From Chloroflexota bacterium (GTDB lineage Bacteria; Chloroflexota; Anaerolineae; B4-G1; SLSP01): DNA of 64,000 nucleotides. The translations under genes were made by a program, and so were the position numbers. Below, piece by piece: positions 1 through 8,737 of this stretch. The number at the start of each line of letters is the position of its first letter. Position 1 is the stretch's first letter. The notes under the pieces are model-generated. The model was not told the origin of the DNA and did no database searches. It worked only from the letters and a program-made list of their open reading frames with translations. The stretch is from assembly GCA_019873645.1 (NCBI GenBank), contig JAIOAX010000002.1, positions 224,315 through 288,314 of the forward strand, in the 5' to 3' direction.

Positions 1-594
1 GAGACGCCGGCGGAAATTGGTCAGGTCTTTTTTCCCTGTATTTCCCTTCATAAACACGATGGCGCTGCCGCCGTCGAGGGTGAATTCCGCCGCAAAAACC
101 TTCACATCCAGTTTTTGAGCCTTGACTTCCTCTTTGGCGACCTCGACCATGCGCGCAGCACGCTCGCGCATCAGTTGGAAGCGCGCCATATCCAGAGGGG
201 TTGCCTGGCGTACCACCGCTTTGAGACGTTTGAGCGTGATACCTTCCGGGAGTTGCGCATTGACCACACTCACTTGACCGGCCTGTTCGCCGTATACCGT
301 CTCTACCACCACCCAATCGCCCTTTTTCAGCCCCATGTCCTCGGGTGCGACGAAATGGTAGATTTTACCCGCCGGTTGAAAGCGCACGCCGATCGGCGTC
401 ATCGGGCCAGACCAGGCGGGTTGTTTGGATGACGCCTCTTCCGCATCGGTGGTTGTCTCATCGGAGGCCGTTAGGGTATCCAACAACTCCTCTTGCACAT
501 CCTCAAGCCACGTCTCGATTTCATCCGACCAGGTTTCGGCCTCGTCGTCCTCAAGCTTGGCCTCATCCAGTATGATGCTTTCTGTTTCGTCCAT
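1..594 (-). CDS. PSP1 / RicT-like protein, partial (C-terminus cut by window edge)
   Basis: The reverse strand is open from an ATG at 594 to the window edge, giving about 198 residues with no stop. The first 60 residues are very acidic. From about residue 68 the sequence fits the PSP1 domain of RicT/YaaT: a 'GVRFQPAGKIYHF' opening strand, a 'GDWVVVET..GEQAGQV' core and a late 'AAEFTLDGSAIVF' strand. RicT-family proteins act in the Y-complex that affects RNA processing in Bacillus; in other phyla the role is less clear. The gene has a good promoter (TTGCTA-16-TATAGT, 629-656). The missing C-terminus would normally hold the conserved cysteines, so these cannot be checked. Confidence 0.8.
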   Translation of the reverse strand, partial: MDETESIILDEAKLEDDEAETWSDEIETWLEDVQEELLDTLTASDETTTDAEEASSKQPAWSGPMTPIGVRFQPAGKIYHFVAPEDMGLKKGDWVVVETVYGEQAGQVSVVNAQLPEGITLKRLKAVVRQATPLDMARFQLMRERAARMVEVAKEEVKAQKLDVKVFAAEFTLDGGSAIVFMKGNTGKKDLTNFRRRL

Positions 595-628
595 ACATCC
601 TGCTCTCGTGCTCTGGATTTTGATACTA

Positions 629-656
629 ACTATACCCTACAAGGATATTTTAGCAA
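629..656 (-). promoter_or_regulatory. Promoter of the PSP1/RicT-like gene
   Basis: On the reverse strand TTGCTA (651-656) and TATAGT (629-634) are 16 bp apart, 35 bp before the start codon at 594. This is a sigma-70-like arrangement read directly from the sequence. Confidence 0.6.
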
Positions 657-708
657 CCTTGAAATATACTCACTCGTGGGCCATGCCTTCTGTGGTACAA
701 TAGAGTTT

Positions 709-844
709 ATACCGATTTATATCAATAGCTGCCAGTGGGTTAAAATTCACCGCAGAGGCGCAAAAGACGCAGAGAAAACCTTAAAAACTTTGCGAATTCT
801 GCGTCTCTGCGGTGAGAAGGGAACGGCCAGTGCAAATCGGTATA
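709..844. repeat. Nested inverted-repeat element (MITE-like)
   Basis: Outer 11-bp inverted repeats (TATACCGATTT at 709-719 and its complement at 834-844) enclose an inner imperfect pair (CACCGCAGAGGCGCA at 748-762 and its complement at 800-814, 14 of 15 matching). No ORF lies inside. The right outer arm runs into TATAAT at 841-846, which could serve as the -10 of the helicase operon starting at 888. Confidence 0.6.
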
Positions 845-887
845 ATGTCTAATAGAAAAAATCGTATTGTTAATGAAATAGAGACTT

Positions 888-2981
888 GTGAAACTAACCG
901 ATTCGCAAAACACCCTTATCCAGGCCCCTTTTGACCGCAAAATTTTCCTTGAAGGTCCCGCCGGCGCCGGTAAAACGACGACGGGGGTGGCGCGCCTGGT
1001 ATTTCTGTTGCTGAGCGGCGTCCCGGCCGAACGCATCCTCGTATTGACGCCGCAGCGCACGCTCGCCGTGCCTTACAATGAGGCCCTGTACCATCCCGAG
1101 GTCGCCGCCGGCGGCGTGGTGAACGTGGCTACGCTGGGTGGGCTGGCGCGCCGCATGGTGGACCTCTTCTGGCCGCTCGTGGTGGAAGAAGCCGGGTTCG
1201 GCAAGCCCAATGAGCGCCCCATCTTTCTCACCCTGGAGACGGCGCAATACTATATGGCGCGCATCGTCGCCCCGCTGGTGGAAGAACAGGGTTACTTTGA
1301 GAGCATCAACATTGACCGCAACCGGCTTTACAGCCAGATTCTCGACAACCTCAACAAAGCCGCCGTCGTCGGCTTCCCTTACACCGAAATCGCTGAACGC
1401 TTGCGCGGCGCGTGGGTGGGCGAGTCGGCTCAGGCGCGCGTCTACGATCAAGCGCAGGAGTGCGCGACGCGCTTTCGCCGCTATTGCCTTGAACATAATT
1501 TGTTGGATTTCTCGCTGCAACTGGATGTCTTTTTCGCGCATCTGTGGACCGAACCGCTGTGCCGTGATTACCTGCTCAACACGTATACGCACCTGCTGGT
1601 GGACAACGTCGAGGAAGACACGCCCGTGGCCCATGACCTCATCTACAGTTGGCTGCCCCACGCGGAATCGGCGCTGATCATCTTCGACCAGGATGCCGGC
1701 TATCGCAGCTTCCTCGGCGCCGATCCGGTGAGCGCAATGGCTTTGCGTGAGATGTGCGATGAATGTGTGACGTTCCACGAATCCTTTGTAGCTTCGCCGC
1801 CGGTACAGGCTTTGGGGAACGCATTAGGGCGTGTTTTGCAACCGGGCGCTGCGAGTACACCGTTGGGGACTTCGCCGGCGGACTTTAAGGCCGTGTTGCA
1901 CTTCGAGAGCTGTCGCTACCATCCCGACATGCTCGACTGGACCGCCGATACCATCGCCGGCCTGGTCCATAATGACGGCATCGCCCCTGGCGAAATCGTC
2001 GTCCTGGCGCCGTTCCTCACCGACGCGCTGCGCTTCTCGCTCACGCAGCGCCTGGAACAGCGTGACGTGCCGGTGCGCTCTCATCGTCCCTCGCGCGCCC
2101 TGCGCGAGGAGCCGGCCACGCAGACCCTGCTGACCTGGGCGGCGCTCGCACACCCGCAATGGGGCATCGTCCCCCGCAACTACGATGTGGCCTATGCGCT
2201 CATGCAGACCATCGCCGAGCTGGATTTGGTGCGCGCGCAACTGCTGGCCGAGGTGCTCTATCGCGTTAAAGACAAAACGCCTGCACTGGCTTCCTTCGAT
2301 GGGGTGAATCCCGACATGCAACAGCGCATCACCTACATCTTCGGCGGGCGTTACGAGGCGCTGCGGCTGTGGCTGGACGCCTACCGCGCCGGAGCCCCGG
2401 CCCCGCTGGATCACTTCCTGGCGCGGCTCTTCGGCGAGGTACTCTCACAGCCCGGCTACGGATTTCATCAAGATTTCGACCTGGCGCGGGTGGCAGCTAT
2501 GCTGATCGAGTCGGTGCAGAAGTTCCGCTGGATCGCCGCCGACTTGCCCGCCGACAAGCCGCTCGGCCAGGAGTATCTGGAGATGGTGCAGCGCGGCGTC
2601 ATCGCGGCGCAGTACCTGGAACCCTGGCAGACGCCGGATGAAACCACCGTGCTGTTGGCGCCGGCCTACACCTTCCTGCTGAGCAACCGGCCGGTGGACG
2701 TGCAGTTCTGGCTGAATGTCGGCGGAACGGGTTGGTGGGAACGCCTGTACCAACCGTTGACGCACCCTTACGTGCTCAGCCGGCGCTGGCCGAAGGGGCA
2801 GCCCTGGACCGATACCGATGAGGTCACCATGCGGCAAACGATGTTGTACCGGCTCGTCCTCGGCCTGGTGCGCCGGTGCCGCAAGGCCATCTACCTGGGG
2901 CTGAGCGAACTCGGTGAGCAGGGCTACGAACAGACCGGGCCGCTGTTAAAGGCCGTCCAGCGCGTGTTGCGGGTACAGTGA
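888..2981 (+). CDS. UvrD/AddB-like SF1 helicase-fold protein with degenerate motifs
   Basis: The protein has 697 residues and starts at GTG 888. Walker A is intact (GPAGAGKT, residues 23-30). The Walker B/DExx region instead reads 'LLVDNVEEDTP', so the catalytic Glu of DEFQD-type motifs is Asn. Motif III is recognisable ('IIFDQDAGYRSFLGADP') and motif VI is weak ('LVRRCRKAIYL'). It probably binds DNA or nucleotide but hydrolyses ATP poorly. It lies 1 bp upstream of an intact UvrD-like helicase gene, which suggests a heterodimer of the AddAB/AdnAB type. No PD-(D/E)XK nuclease domain is obvious in either protein. Family membership is confident; the partner role is inferred. Confidence 0.75.
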   Translation: MKLTDSQNTLIQAPFDRKIFLEGPAGAGKTTTGVARLVFLLLSGVPAERILVLTPQRTLAVPYNEALYHPEVAAGGVVNVATLGGLARRMVDLFWPLVVEEAGFGKPNERPIFLTLETAQYYMARIVAPLVEEQGYFESINIDRNRLYSQILDNLNKAAVVGFPYTEIAERLRGAWVGESAQARVYDQAQECATRFRRYCLEHNLLDFSLQLDVFFAHLWTEPLCRDYLLNTYTHLLVDNVEEDTPVAHDLIYSWLPHAESALIIFDQDAGYRSFLGADPVSAMALREMCDECVTFHESFVASPPVQALGNALGRVLQPGAASTPLGTSPADFKAVLHFESCRYHPDMLDWTADTIAGLVHNDGIAPGEIVVLAPFLTDALRFSLTQRLEQRDVPVRSHRPSRALREEPATQTLLTWAALAHPQWGIVPRNYDVAYALMQTIAELDLVRAQLLAEVLYRVKDKTPALASFDGVNPDMQQRITYIFGGRYEALRLWLDAYRAGAPAPLDHFLARLFGEVLSQPGYGFHQDFDLARVAAMLIESVQKFRWIAADLPADKPLGQEYLEMVQRGVIAAQYLEPWQTPDETTVLLAPAYTFLLSNRPVDVQFWLNVGGTGWWERLYQPLTHPYVLSRRWPKGQPWTDTDEVTMRQTMLYRLVLGLVRRCRKAIYLGLSELGEQGYEQTGPLLKAVQRVLRVQ

Positions 2982-2982
2982 A

Positions 2983-5259
2983 ATGACAGATTTTCACCCC
3001 CGTCCCAACCAACGCCAAGTGCTCGCCTACACCGGTGGGCGGATGGGCGTTGCGGCCGTGCCGGGCAGCGGCAAGACGTGGACGCTGTCGCTGCTGGCGG
3101 CCAGGCTCATCGCCGAAGGCAACCTGGGCGACGACCAGGAAGTATTGATCGTCACCCTGGTCAACTCGGCGGTGAGCAACTTCGCCGGGCGCGTGGCGCG
3201 CTTCGTGCAGGAGCGCGGATTGCTGCCGCACGTCGGCTATCGCGTGCGCACACTGCACGGCCTGGCGCATGACATCGTGCGCGAGCGGCCGGCGCTGGCG
3301 GGCCTCGCCGACGATTTCCAGATCATTGACGAACGCGCCGCGCAGGAAGTCTTGAATGACGCCGCGCTGACATGGCTGCGCCAGCATCCCGACTCTCTGG
3401 ATGCCGTCCTTGCCGCCGATGTGGACGAAACCCGCGCGGCATGGCTGCGGCGTGAGGCCTGGCCGGATTACGTCATCCGCCTGGCGACCAGCTTCATCAA
3501 ACAGGCCAAAGACCTGCAACTGACACCCGCCGAGTTGCGTTACCGGCTGGAGCGGTTCTCCGAGCCATTGCCGCTGTTGGAGATGGGGTGCGCGATTTAC
3601 GCCGACTACCAGCGCGCGCTGGCCTATCGCGGAGCCGTGGACTTCGATGACCTCATCCGCCTGGCATTGCGCACGCTGGAGCTGGACCCGGCGTTCCTGG
3701 CGCGCCTGCGCGAACGCTGGCCCTACATCCTTGAAGACGAAGCGCAAGATAGCAGCCGTCTGCAAGAGGAAATCCTCAAGCTGCTCGCCGGGCCGGAGGG
3801 CAACTGGGTGCGCGTGGGCGATCCCAATCAGGCGATTTACGAGACCTTCACCACCGCCAGCCCGGAATACCTGCGCAAGTTTATGAAACAGTCCGGCGTC
3901 CAGCCGCGAGATTTGCCTCACTCTGGACGTTCCATGCAAAGCATCATTAATTTGGCGAACTATCTCATCCGCTGGTGCAACGAAGCGCATCCGGTCCCGG
4001 AAATCCGCAACGCGCTGGATAGGCCCCATATCAGACCGACCCCGCCAGGCGATCCCCAGCCGAACCCGCCCGATATGCCGGAAAACGTGCGCTTTGTGGC
4101 GCGCGGTCTGTCGCCACAGCAAGAGGTTGAGATGGTGGCGCAATCGCTGGCGCGCTGGCTGCCGGAGCATCAAGACGAAACGGTGGCGGTGCTTGTTCCG
4201 CGTAACGAACGGGGTTTTGAAGTGGTCAATGCGCTGAAGGCGCGCCGCATCCCGTGTATCGAGCTGCTGCGCAGCACCCGCGAGACGCGGGAAGCAGCCG
4301 GGGCGTTGACGCACCTGTGCGCTTATCTCGCCGAGCCGGCATCGGCCCAAAAGCTGGCTACCGTTTACCGCGTGTGGCAGCGGCAGAGCCGCGACGAGCC
4401 GGAGGCCGAGGCGCGGGTGGCCGGGATCGCCAAACTGCTGCGGCAGATCGCGCATGTCGAGGATTACCTCTGGCCGCGCGCCGACCGCGACTGGCTGGCC
4501 GCGCAGGGTTTTGAGGAGACCGATCCGCTGTTGTATGAGCACCTGCTTGAGTTTCGCGCCCTGGTGCGCCGCTGGCAGGGAACGACGACGTTGCCGATTG
4601 ACCAGCTCATCCTCACGCTGGCGCAAGACCTGTTCACCACACCCACCGACCTCGCCATCGCTCACAAGCTCGCCGTGGTGTTGCGACAGGCCGCCGACGT
4701 GCATCCCGAATGGCGGCTGCCCGAGCTGACCCAAGAGCTGGAGGTCATCGCCAGAAACAAGCGCAAGTTCCTCGGCTTCACCGACGAGGACACCGGCTTT
4801 GATCCCGACGCGCACAAGGGCAAGGTGGTCGTCTCGACAATCCACAAAGCCAAAGGGCTGGAATGGGACAAGGTGTACTTGCTGTCGGTCAACGACTACG
4901 ACTTCCCCTCTGCGCTGCCGCAAGATAGCTTCATCTCGGAGGCGTGGTTTGTACGCGACCATCTCAACCTGGAGGCAGAGGCGCTGGCGCAGTTGAAGGC
5001 CATCAAGGACAACCCTGACCTGTTTATGTATGATGAAGGGACGCCGACCCTGAAGGCGCGTCAGGACTACGCCGCCGAACGGCTGCGGTTGCTGTATGTC
5101 GGCATTACCCGCGCGCGCAAGGCGCTCACCGTGACCTGGAACACCGGACGACGCGGTACCGCGCAGCCGGCCGTCCCCTTCATCGCATTGCAGACGTGGT
5201 GGGAGACGAAGAATTCTGAAGCGCAGGCGAAAGTTTTATCAGCGGATTTAGCAGATTAA
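2983..5259 (+). CDS. UvrD/PcrA-family ATP-dependent DNA helicase
   Basis: The 758-residue protein has a full set of superfamily 1A motifs: 'VPGSGKT' (26-32), 'ILEDEAQDSS' (motif II), 'VRVGDPNQAIY' (III), 'LPHSGRSMQSI' (IV), 'STIHKAKGLEWDKVYLL' (V) and 'LLYVGITRARKAL' (VI). It should unwind DNA 3'-to-5' in repair or recombination. The ATG is 1 bp after the stop of the degenerate helicase-like gene, so the two are co-translated. The C-terminus ends soon after motif VI with no nuclease domain. It could equally be called PcrA-like; the symbol is left empty because the pairing is unlike a housekeeping uvrD. Confidence 0.9.
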   Translation: MTDFHPRPNQRQVLAYTGGRMGVAAVPGSGKTWTLSLLAARLIAEGNLGDDQEVLIVTLVNSAVSNFAGRVARFVQERGLLPHVGYRVRTLHGLAHDIVRERPALAGLADDFQIIDERAAQEVLNDAALTWLRQHPDSLDAVLAADVDETRAAWLRREAWPDYVIRLATSFIKQAKDLQLTPAELRYRLERFSEPLPLLEMGCAIYADYQRALAYRGAVDFDDLIRLALRTLELDPAFLARLRERWPYILEDEAQDSSRLQEEILKLLAGPEGNWVRVGDPNQAIYETFTTASPEYLRKFMKQSGVQPRDLPHSGRSMQSIINLANYLIRWCNEAHPVPEIRNALDRPHIRPTPPGDPQPNPPDMPENVRFVARGLSPQQEVEMVAQSLARWLPEHQDETVAVLVPRNERGFEVVNALKARRIPCIELLRSTRETREAAGALTHLCAYLAEPASAQKLATVYRVWQRQSRDEPEAEARVAGIAKLLRQIAHVEDYLWPRADRDWLAAQGFEETDPLLYEHLLEFRALVRRWQGTTTLPIDQLILTLAQDLFTTPTDLAIAHKLAVVLRQAADVHPEWRLPELTQELEVIARNKRKFLGFTDEDTGFDPDAHKGKVVVSTIHKAKGLEWDKVYLLSVNDYDFPSALPQDSFISEAWFVRDHLNLEAEALAQLKAIKDNPDLFMYDEGTPTLKARQDYAAERLRLLYVGITRARKALTVTWNTGRRGTAQPAVPFIALQTWWETKNSEAQAKVLSADLAD

Positions 5260-5337
5260 GCAGATTTATTTCTTTTAATTCGTGGGGATTCGTGTAGATT
5301 CGGCAGTTTACTTCGGCGTTTTGTGGGTCTGGTGGGT
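5240..5337. repeat. Dispersed AGCAGATTA-type and ATTCGTG-type intergenic repeats
   Basis: The helicase gene tail and following gap contain AGCGGATTTAGCAGATTAAG and then 'attcgtggggattcgtgtagattcg'-like words. The same words recur near 11063, 32710, 38800, 39381, 47060 and 60814 (AGCAGATTA type) and near 11140 and 26438 (ATTCGTG type). Confidence 0.6.
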
Positions 5338-5844
5338 TTACATCTGTGGCGCAGGCGTCGCAGGCACGGCCACTTCCCGGTCTAACACAGGTTCCACGAC
5401 GTGCGTGCCCTGGGTGGCGCCGCAATAGGGACACAGGTTCCAGTCCAGTTGCAGGATTTTATCGCAGACGATGCAAGCTTTTTGCAACTGCGTATGGCAG
5501 TAGGGGCAGTAAAGGAAGTCGCTGCGAATTTTGCCGCCGCATGAAGGGCAGGCTTCAGATTCTTCGATGGCCTGCAGGAGCGCCTCCTGCTCCAGCGCGT
5601 GTTCGTAAGCCTCGGTCAGCGTCTCGCGGGGGCGGATCAGAAAGTAGAGGATCAATCCCGGGATGGTTAAAATTGCCACCATCAGGGTCGCCAGTAATTG
5701 CGCGATGACATCGCGGGTGCGCGAGCGAATGTCGCGGAAGGTCCACAGCACCATCCCCAGCCATACGCTAGTCACAAACACTGCTACGATCAGCGTGAGA
5801 ATCGTCACCACCTGCGGCAGCAGTTTCAACAGGTCATCAATCAT
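5338..5844 (-). CDS. Membrane protein with C-terminal double zinc ribbon
   Basis: The protein has 168 residues. Two transmembrane helices lie at about residues 8-35 and 46-68. A short helical linker follows, then two zinc-ribbon knuckle pairs: 'CPSCGGKIRSDFLYCPYC' and 'CIVCDKILQLDWNLCPYC'. It is probably anchored in the cytoplasmic membrane with a cytosolic metal-binding tail. No specific function is known to me. It is convergent with the helicase operon and divergent from radC. Confidence 0.75.
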   Translation of the reverse strand: MIDDLLKLLPQVVTILTLIVAVFVTSVWLGMVLWTFRDIRSRTRDVIAQLLATLMVAILTIPGLILYFLIRPRETLTEAYEHALEQEALLQAIEESEACPSCGGKIRSDFLYCPYCHTQLQKACIVCDKILQLDWNLCPYCGATQGTHVVEPVLDREVAVPATPAPQM

Positions 5845-5881
5845 CTTGGTCTCCTCGAAATAATCAGGTCGCTGTCAGTCC

Positions 5882-5903
5882 CGTTGTTGCGTCGGCAACA
5901 ACG
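5882..5903. repeat. Perfect 9-bp inverted repeat
   Basis: CGTTGTTGC and GCAACAACG flank a 4-base loop between two divergent genes. It may be an operator or a leftover palindrome; there is no T-run, so it is not a clear terminator. Confidence 0.4.
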
Positions 5904-6070
5904 ATTTCCTATTCTACCGCAAAAAACGCTGTGTGCAACAGCCTCCCAAATCCGGGTGCATTTCAACCTGGGGAAAAAGTTCAGATCTATGTCTATTTGT
6001 ATTACTTTCTGGATCCATGTAAAATCAAAGTACGTGGACCTGGGTATACTACTTTGAGGAGAGATGCGCG

Positions 6071-6766
6071 ATGACCTATTTCACCGTTAAGGAAATGCCC
6101 GAAGACGAACGTCCCCGCGAGCGGATGGAACGGGTGGGGCCGCAGGCGCTTTCTACCGCCGAGTTACTGGCGCTCATCCTGCGCACTGGCGTCAAGGATG
6201 AGAATGTGCTCACGATGGCTACACGGTTGTTGATGCAGTACAACGGCTTGGCGGGGCTGGCGCGCGCCGAATTTGTGCAACTCGCTGCTGAACGTGGGAT
6301 GGGACGTGCCAAAACGGCGCAGGTGCTTGCGGCGTTGGAACTGGGGAGACGACTAATGGCTGAAAGCCCCGAGGAGCGTTTCCAGATTCGCGCGCCTCAG
6401 GATGCCGCCAATCTGGTTATGCCGCTGTTGGGGCACAAAGAGCAAGAACACTTTATGGTGCTCTACCTGGACACGCGCAATCGAGTGCTCGATCAGGAAA
6501 TCCTGTACAAGGGGAGTCTTAATACGTCGCTGGTGCGCGTCGCTGAAGTGTTTCGTGGTGCGGTGCGGCGCAATTGCGCGGGAGTCGTCATCGCCCACAA
6601 TCATCCTTCCGGTGATCCGACCCCTTCCGCAGAAGACATTATATTGACGCGCCGACTGGTGGAAGCGGGCAAGCTGTTGGAGGTAGAAGTTTTGGACCAT
6701 GTGGTGATCGGGCATAACCGCTTCGTAAGTCTACGGGAACGCGCGCTCGGATTCGAGAACGCCTGA
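6071..6766 (+). CDS. radC: RadC family protein (JAB/MPN domain)
   Basis: The 231-residue product has the RadC layout: an N-terminal helix-hairpin-helix region ('ERVGPQALSTAELLALILRTG') and a C-terminal JAB metalloprotein fold. The metal-site signature 'HNHPSGDPTPSAED' sits near residue 175 and a matching Glu in 'HKEQEHF' near 127. The molecular function of RadC is still unsettled, although it is often annotated as a DNA-repair protein. The start at 6071 is supported by GAGGAGAG 7 bp upstream. Its last 36 bases overlap the 3' end of the convergent histidine kinase gene. Confidence 0.92.
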   Translation: MTYFTVKEMPEDERPRERMERVGPQALSTAELLALILRTGVKDENVLTMATRLLMQYNGLAGLARAEFVQLAAERGMGRAKTAQVLAALELGRRLMAESPEERFQIRAPQDAANLVMPLLGHKEQEHFMVLYLDTRNRVLDQEILYKGSLNTSLVRVAEVFRGAVRRNCAGVVIAHNHPSGDPTPSAEDIILTRRLVEAGKLLEVEVLDHVVIGHNRFVSLRERALGFENA

Positions 6767-7969
6767 GACTCCCGGCGGGATCAACGGATAGGTAACGCTA
6801 AAGGTTGTCCCCATCCCTTCCTGGGATTGAAAATCTACTTTGCCGTGGAGATAGTGCTCGGTAAGCAGTTTGACGCTGTAGGTGCCGATGCCGCGCCCTG
6901 CACCTTTGGTGGAGAACGAACGCTGAAACATCTGCGCCTGTACTGCTGCCGTCATCACGGCAGAATTGTGGACCGTGAATTGTACCGCATCCCCCACAGG
7001 CGCACAGTGTAATGTCACCACTTCATCGGGCTGCGAGGCTTCCAGTGCATTTTTGATCAGGTTCCCCAAAACGCGGGTCAACAGTCGCGGGTCGCTGTAG
7101 AAGACAATCTCCTTAACAGGTGGCGTGACCTGGATATGTTTCTGCCGCGCAATGCTATGCGTGGCATAGCTGCGCGCCAGGTTACATAGAAGAGCATAAG
7201 CTGTTACAGGTTCAAAATTGACCGGCAAGTCACCCTGCTCCGCAGCGTTTAATTCACGCTGTATGCGAATCTCCTCAATAAGCTCCTGGACTGCACTTGA
7301 CAAGATGCTTTGCAATTGAGCTACTCTTTCAGGCTCGGTGACCACCGGCAACAACTCCGCCGAGCCTCGGATAAGGCCGGCCGTATTCAAGATATCATGA
7401 AAAAACGTGCGCTCCAATATGGCGCGGCGTTTCTCATCCTCGATGTCCATCACGGCAAAGATGACCAGAGTCTCGCCGTTGAAATCTATCGGCGTGGTCC
7501 ACACCCGTAGATCCAGGGCTTTGCCGTTATCTTGAATGATGCGACATTCTTCGACATCCACTTTCCCCTGTTGCGCCCGTAGAATGGCACGTACTGCGCC
7601 ACAATAGCGGCAAAAACGGGTGGTGCCGCAGCCGCCGGGGGTCTCGAAGGCATGGATGCAATTCAGCAGTTCCCCTGGACGTTGTCCCAAGACCTGTTCA
7701 AAATCCCGCAGTTGCAAGTGCTCCAAAAGGCGGTCGTTGGCCAACACGATTTGCCGTTGGTAGTTAAGAACCAGGACGATGTTGGGAATGGCGCGCAGCA
7801 AATCTCGCACCAGCGGCGTCACCAGCAGTTGCTCAAAATGCCCGGCAACTTCTTCCTGTGAAGCGCGTTCGGCCGGCGCAAACTCAGTTTCCAATAACCC
7901 ACTATCCTCCATCCTCATATTCTCCATCCCCTGTTCTCCATTCTCTATTTTCCATTCTCTATTTTCCAT
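6731..7969 (-). CDS. Sensor histidine kinase with cysteine-containing PAS domain
   Basis: The longest ORF has 412 residues. A PAS domain (about 45-175) carries four cysteines spaced CX9CX5CX2C (residues 104, 114, 120, 123), which could hold an Fe-S cluster or another metal. The phospho-acceptor region is 'FFHDILNT' (His191). The HATPase has an N-box 'NLIKNALEAS' and a G-box 'GAGRGIGTYSVKLL'. There is no transmembrane segment, so it is a soluble sensor. The first 17 residues are translated tandem repeat; ATG 7918, preceded by GGAG, is the likelier start. No response regulator is adjacent. Confidence 0.88.
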   Translation of the reverse strand: MENREWKIENGEQGMENMRMEDSGLLETEFAPAERASQEEVAGHFEQLLVTPLVRDLLRAIPNIVLVLNYQRQIVLANDRLLEHLQLRDFEQVLGQRPGELLNCIHAFETPGGCGTTRFCRYCGAVRAILRAQQGKVDVEECRIIQDNGKALDLRVWTTPIDFNGETLVIFAVMDIEDEKRRAILERTFFHDILNTAGLIRGSAELLPVVTEPERVAQLQSILSSAVQELIEEIRIQRELNAAEQGDLPVNFEPVTAYALLCNLARSYATHSIARQKHIQVTPPVKEIVFYSDPRLLTRVLGNLIKNALEASQPDEVVTLHCAPVGDAVQFTVHNSAVMTAAVQAQMFQRSFSTKGAGRGIGTYSVKLLTEHYLHGKVDFQSQEGMGTTFSVTYPLIPPGVSGVLESERAFP

Positions 7970-7998
7970 TCTCTATTTTCCATTCTCTATTTTTCCAT
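7905..7998. repeat. Heptamer-based tandem repeat (TCTATTTTCCATTC)
   Basis: About five copies of a 14-bp unit (two related 7-mers) span the end of the TPR gene and the start of the kinase gene. The array supplies the C-terminus of the former ('GDGKIENGK') and the apparent N-terminus of the latter. Confidence 0.8.
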
Positions 7999-8599
7999 CC
8001 CCTGTTTTCGAGGGATGTGCTTGTAATGCACGCCGGGCAGCCTGTGCATAGATAGAATGAGGAAGCATATCTATGGCTTCGTTGAAACGGCGGATTGCTT
8101 CGGCTTCGCGGTGGGTACGGCGCGCTGCCAGCCCCAGGTTATAGTATCCGGCCGCCAGGTAGTGCGCGCCGATTTTGAGTTCTGCGTCGGCCAGAGCTTC
8201 GTTAAGCGTAGCATAAGCCGTCTCCGGTTCGGCGGCGCGCAGTTCGGCGACGCCCCGGTTGATGAGCACGATCTGCCGGCTCACCGGATCGGGCCACAAG
8301 CGCAACGCCAGCCGGTATGTGGCCATAGCGCGCGGAAACTGCTTGCGGGCAAGGAAAGCATTGGCTAAATCCGTCATCAAACGCACGCGCATGGTGATCA
8401 GGTACAGCACAATCAGAAACAGCAACGGGGGGAAACGTGGATAGGCGAACGTCAGCGCGACGCCAACGCCGGTGACACAGAGGCTTTCGATGGCAAAGCG
8501 CGTAGAAAGTCCCTGGCGGCGCAGCAGCGAAAGTCCGCCGAATCCCAGGATGTAGAGCAGGCCGATGGAGAGGCTTAAAAACGCCGGATGATCGAGCAT
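7973..8599 (-). CDS. Membrane protein with TPR repeats
   Basis: The protein has 208 residues. Hydrophobic helices at about 5-25, 37-55 and 57-72 are followed by two or three TPR-like helices ('PRAMATYRLALRLWP', 'LAAGYYNLGLAARRTHREAEAIRRFNEAI'). TPRs mediate protein contacts. It follows the ArsA-like genes on the same strand but is separated by about 140 bp of repeats. The last residues come from a tandem repeat, so the stop may have moved recently. No specific function is known. Confidence 0.7.
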   Translation of the reverse strand: MLDHPAFLSLSIGLLYILGFGGLSLLRRQGLSTRFAIESLCVTGVGVALTFAYPRFPPLLFLIVLYLITMRVRLMTDLANAFLARKQFPRAMATYRLALRLWPDPVSRQIVLINRGVAELRAAEPETAYATLNEALADAELKIGAHYLAAGYYNLGLAARRTHREAEAIRRFNEAIDMLPHSIYAQAARRALQAHPSKTGDGKIENGK

Positions 8600-8610
8600 G
8601 GTTTTTCTCT

Positions 8611-8737
8611 GGGATTGGGGATTAGGGATTGGGGATTGGGGATTAGGATTTGGGAATTAGGTGACAGCTCAACGCCCTATTCCTTACTCCCTACTCCCCA
8701 TTCCCTACTTCTTAATCCCTATTCCCTTCTCTTATCC
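8611..8737. repeat. GGGGATT heptamer array plus CCCTACT-type array
   Basis: The gap between the TPR gene and the ArsA-like gene is almost entirely repeats of GGGGATT/GGGATTA (8611-8664) and of CCCTACT/CCCATTC (8680-8737). They resemble the short tandemly repeated repetitive (STRR) sequences known from cyanobacteria. Confidence 0.8.

Noticed and set aside
2824..4962. A 712-residue reading frame antisense to the helicase gene
   Set aside because: It runs opposite a gene with a full set of helicase motifs and shows no recognisable domain.
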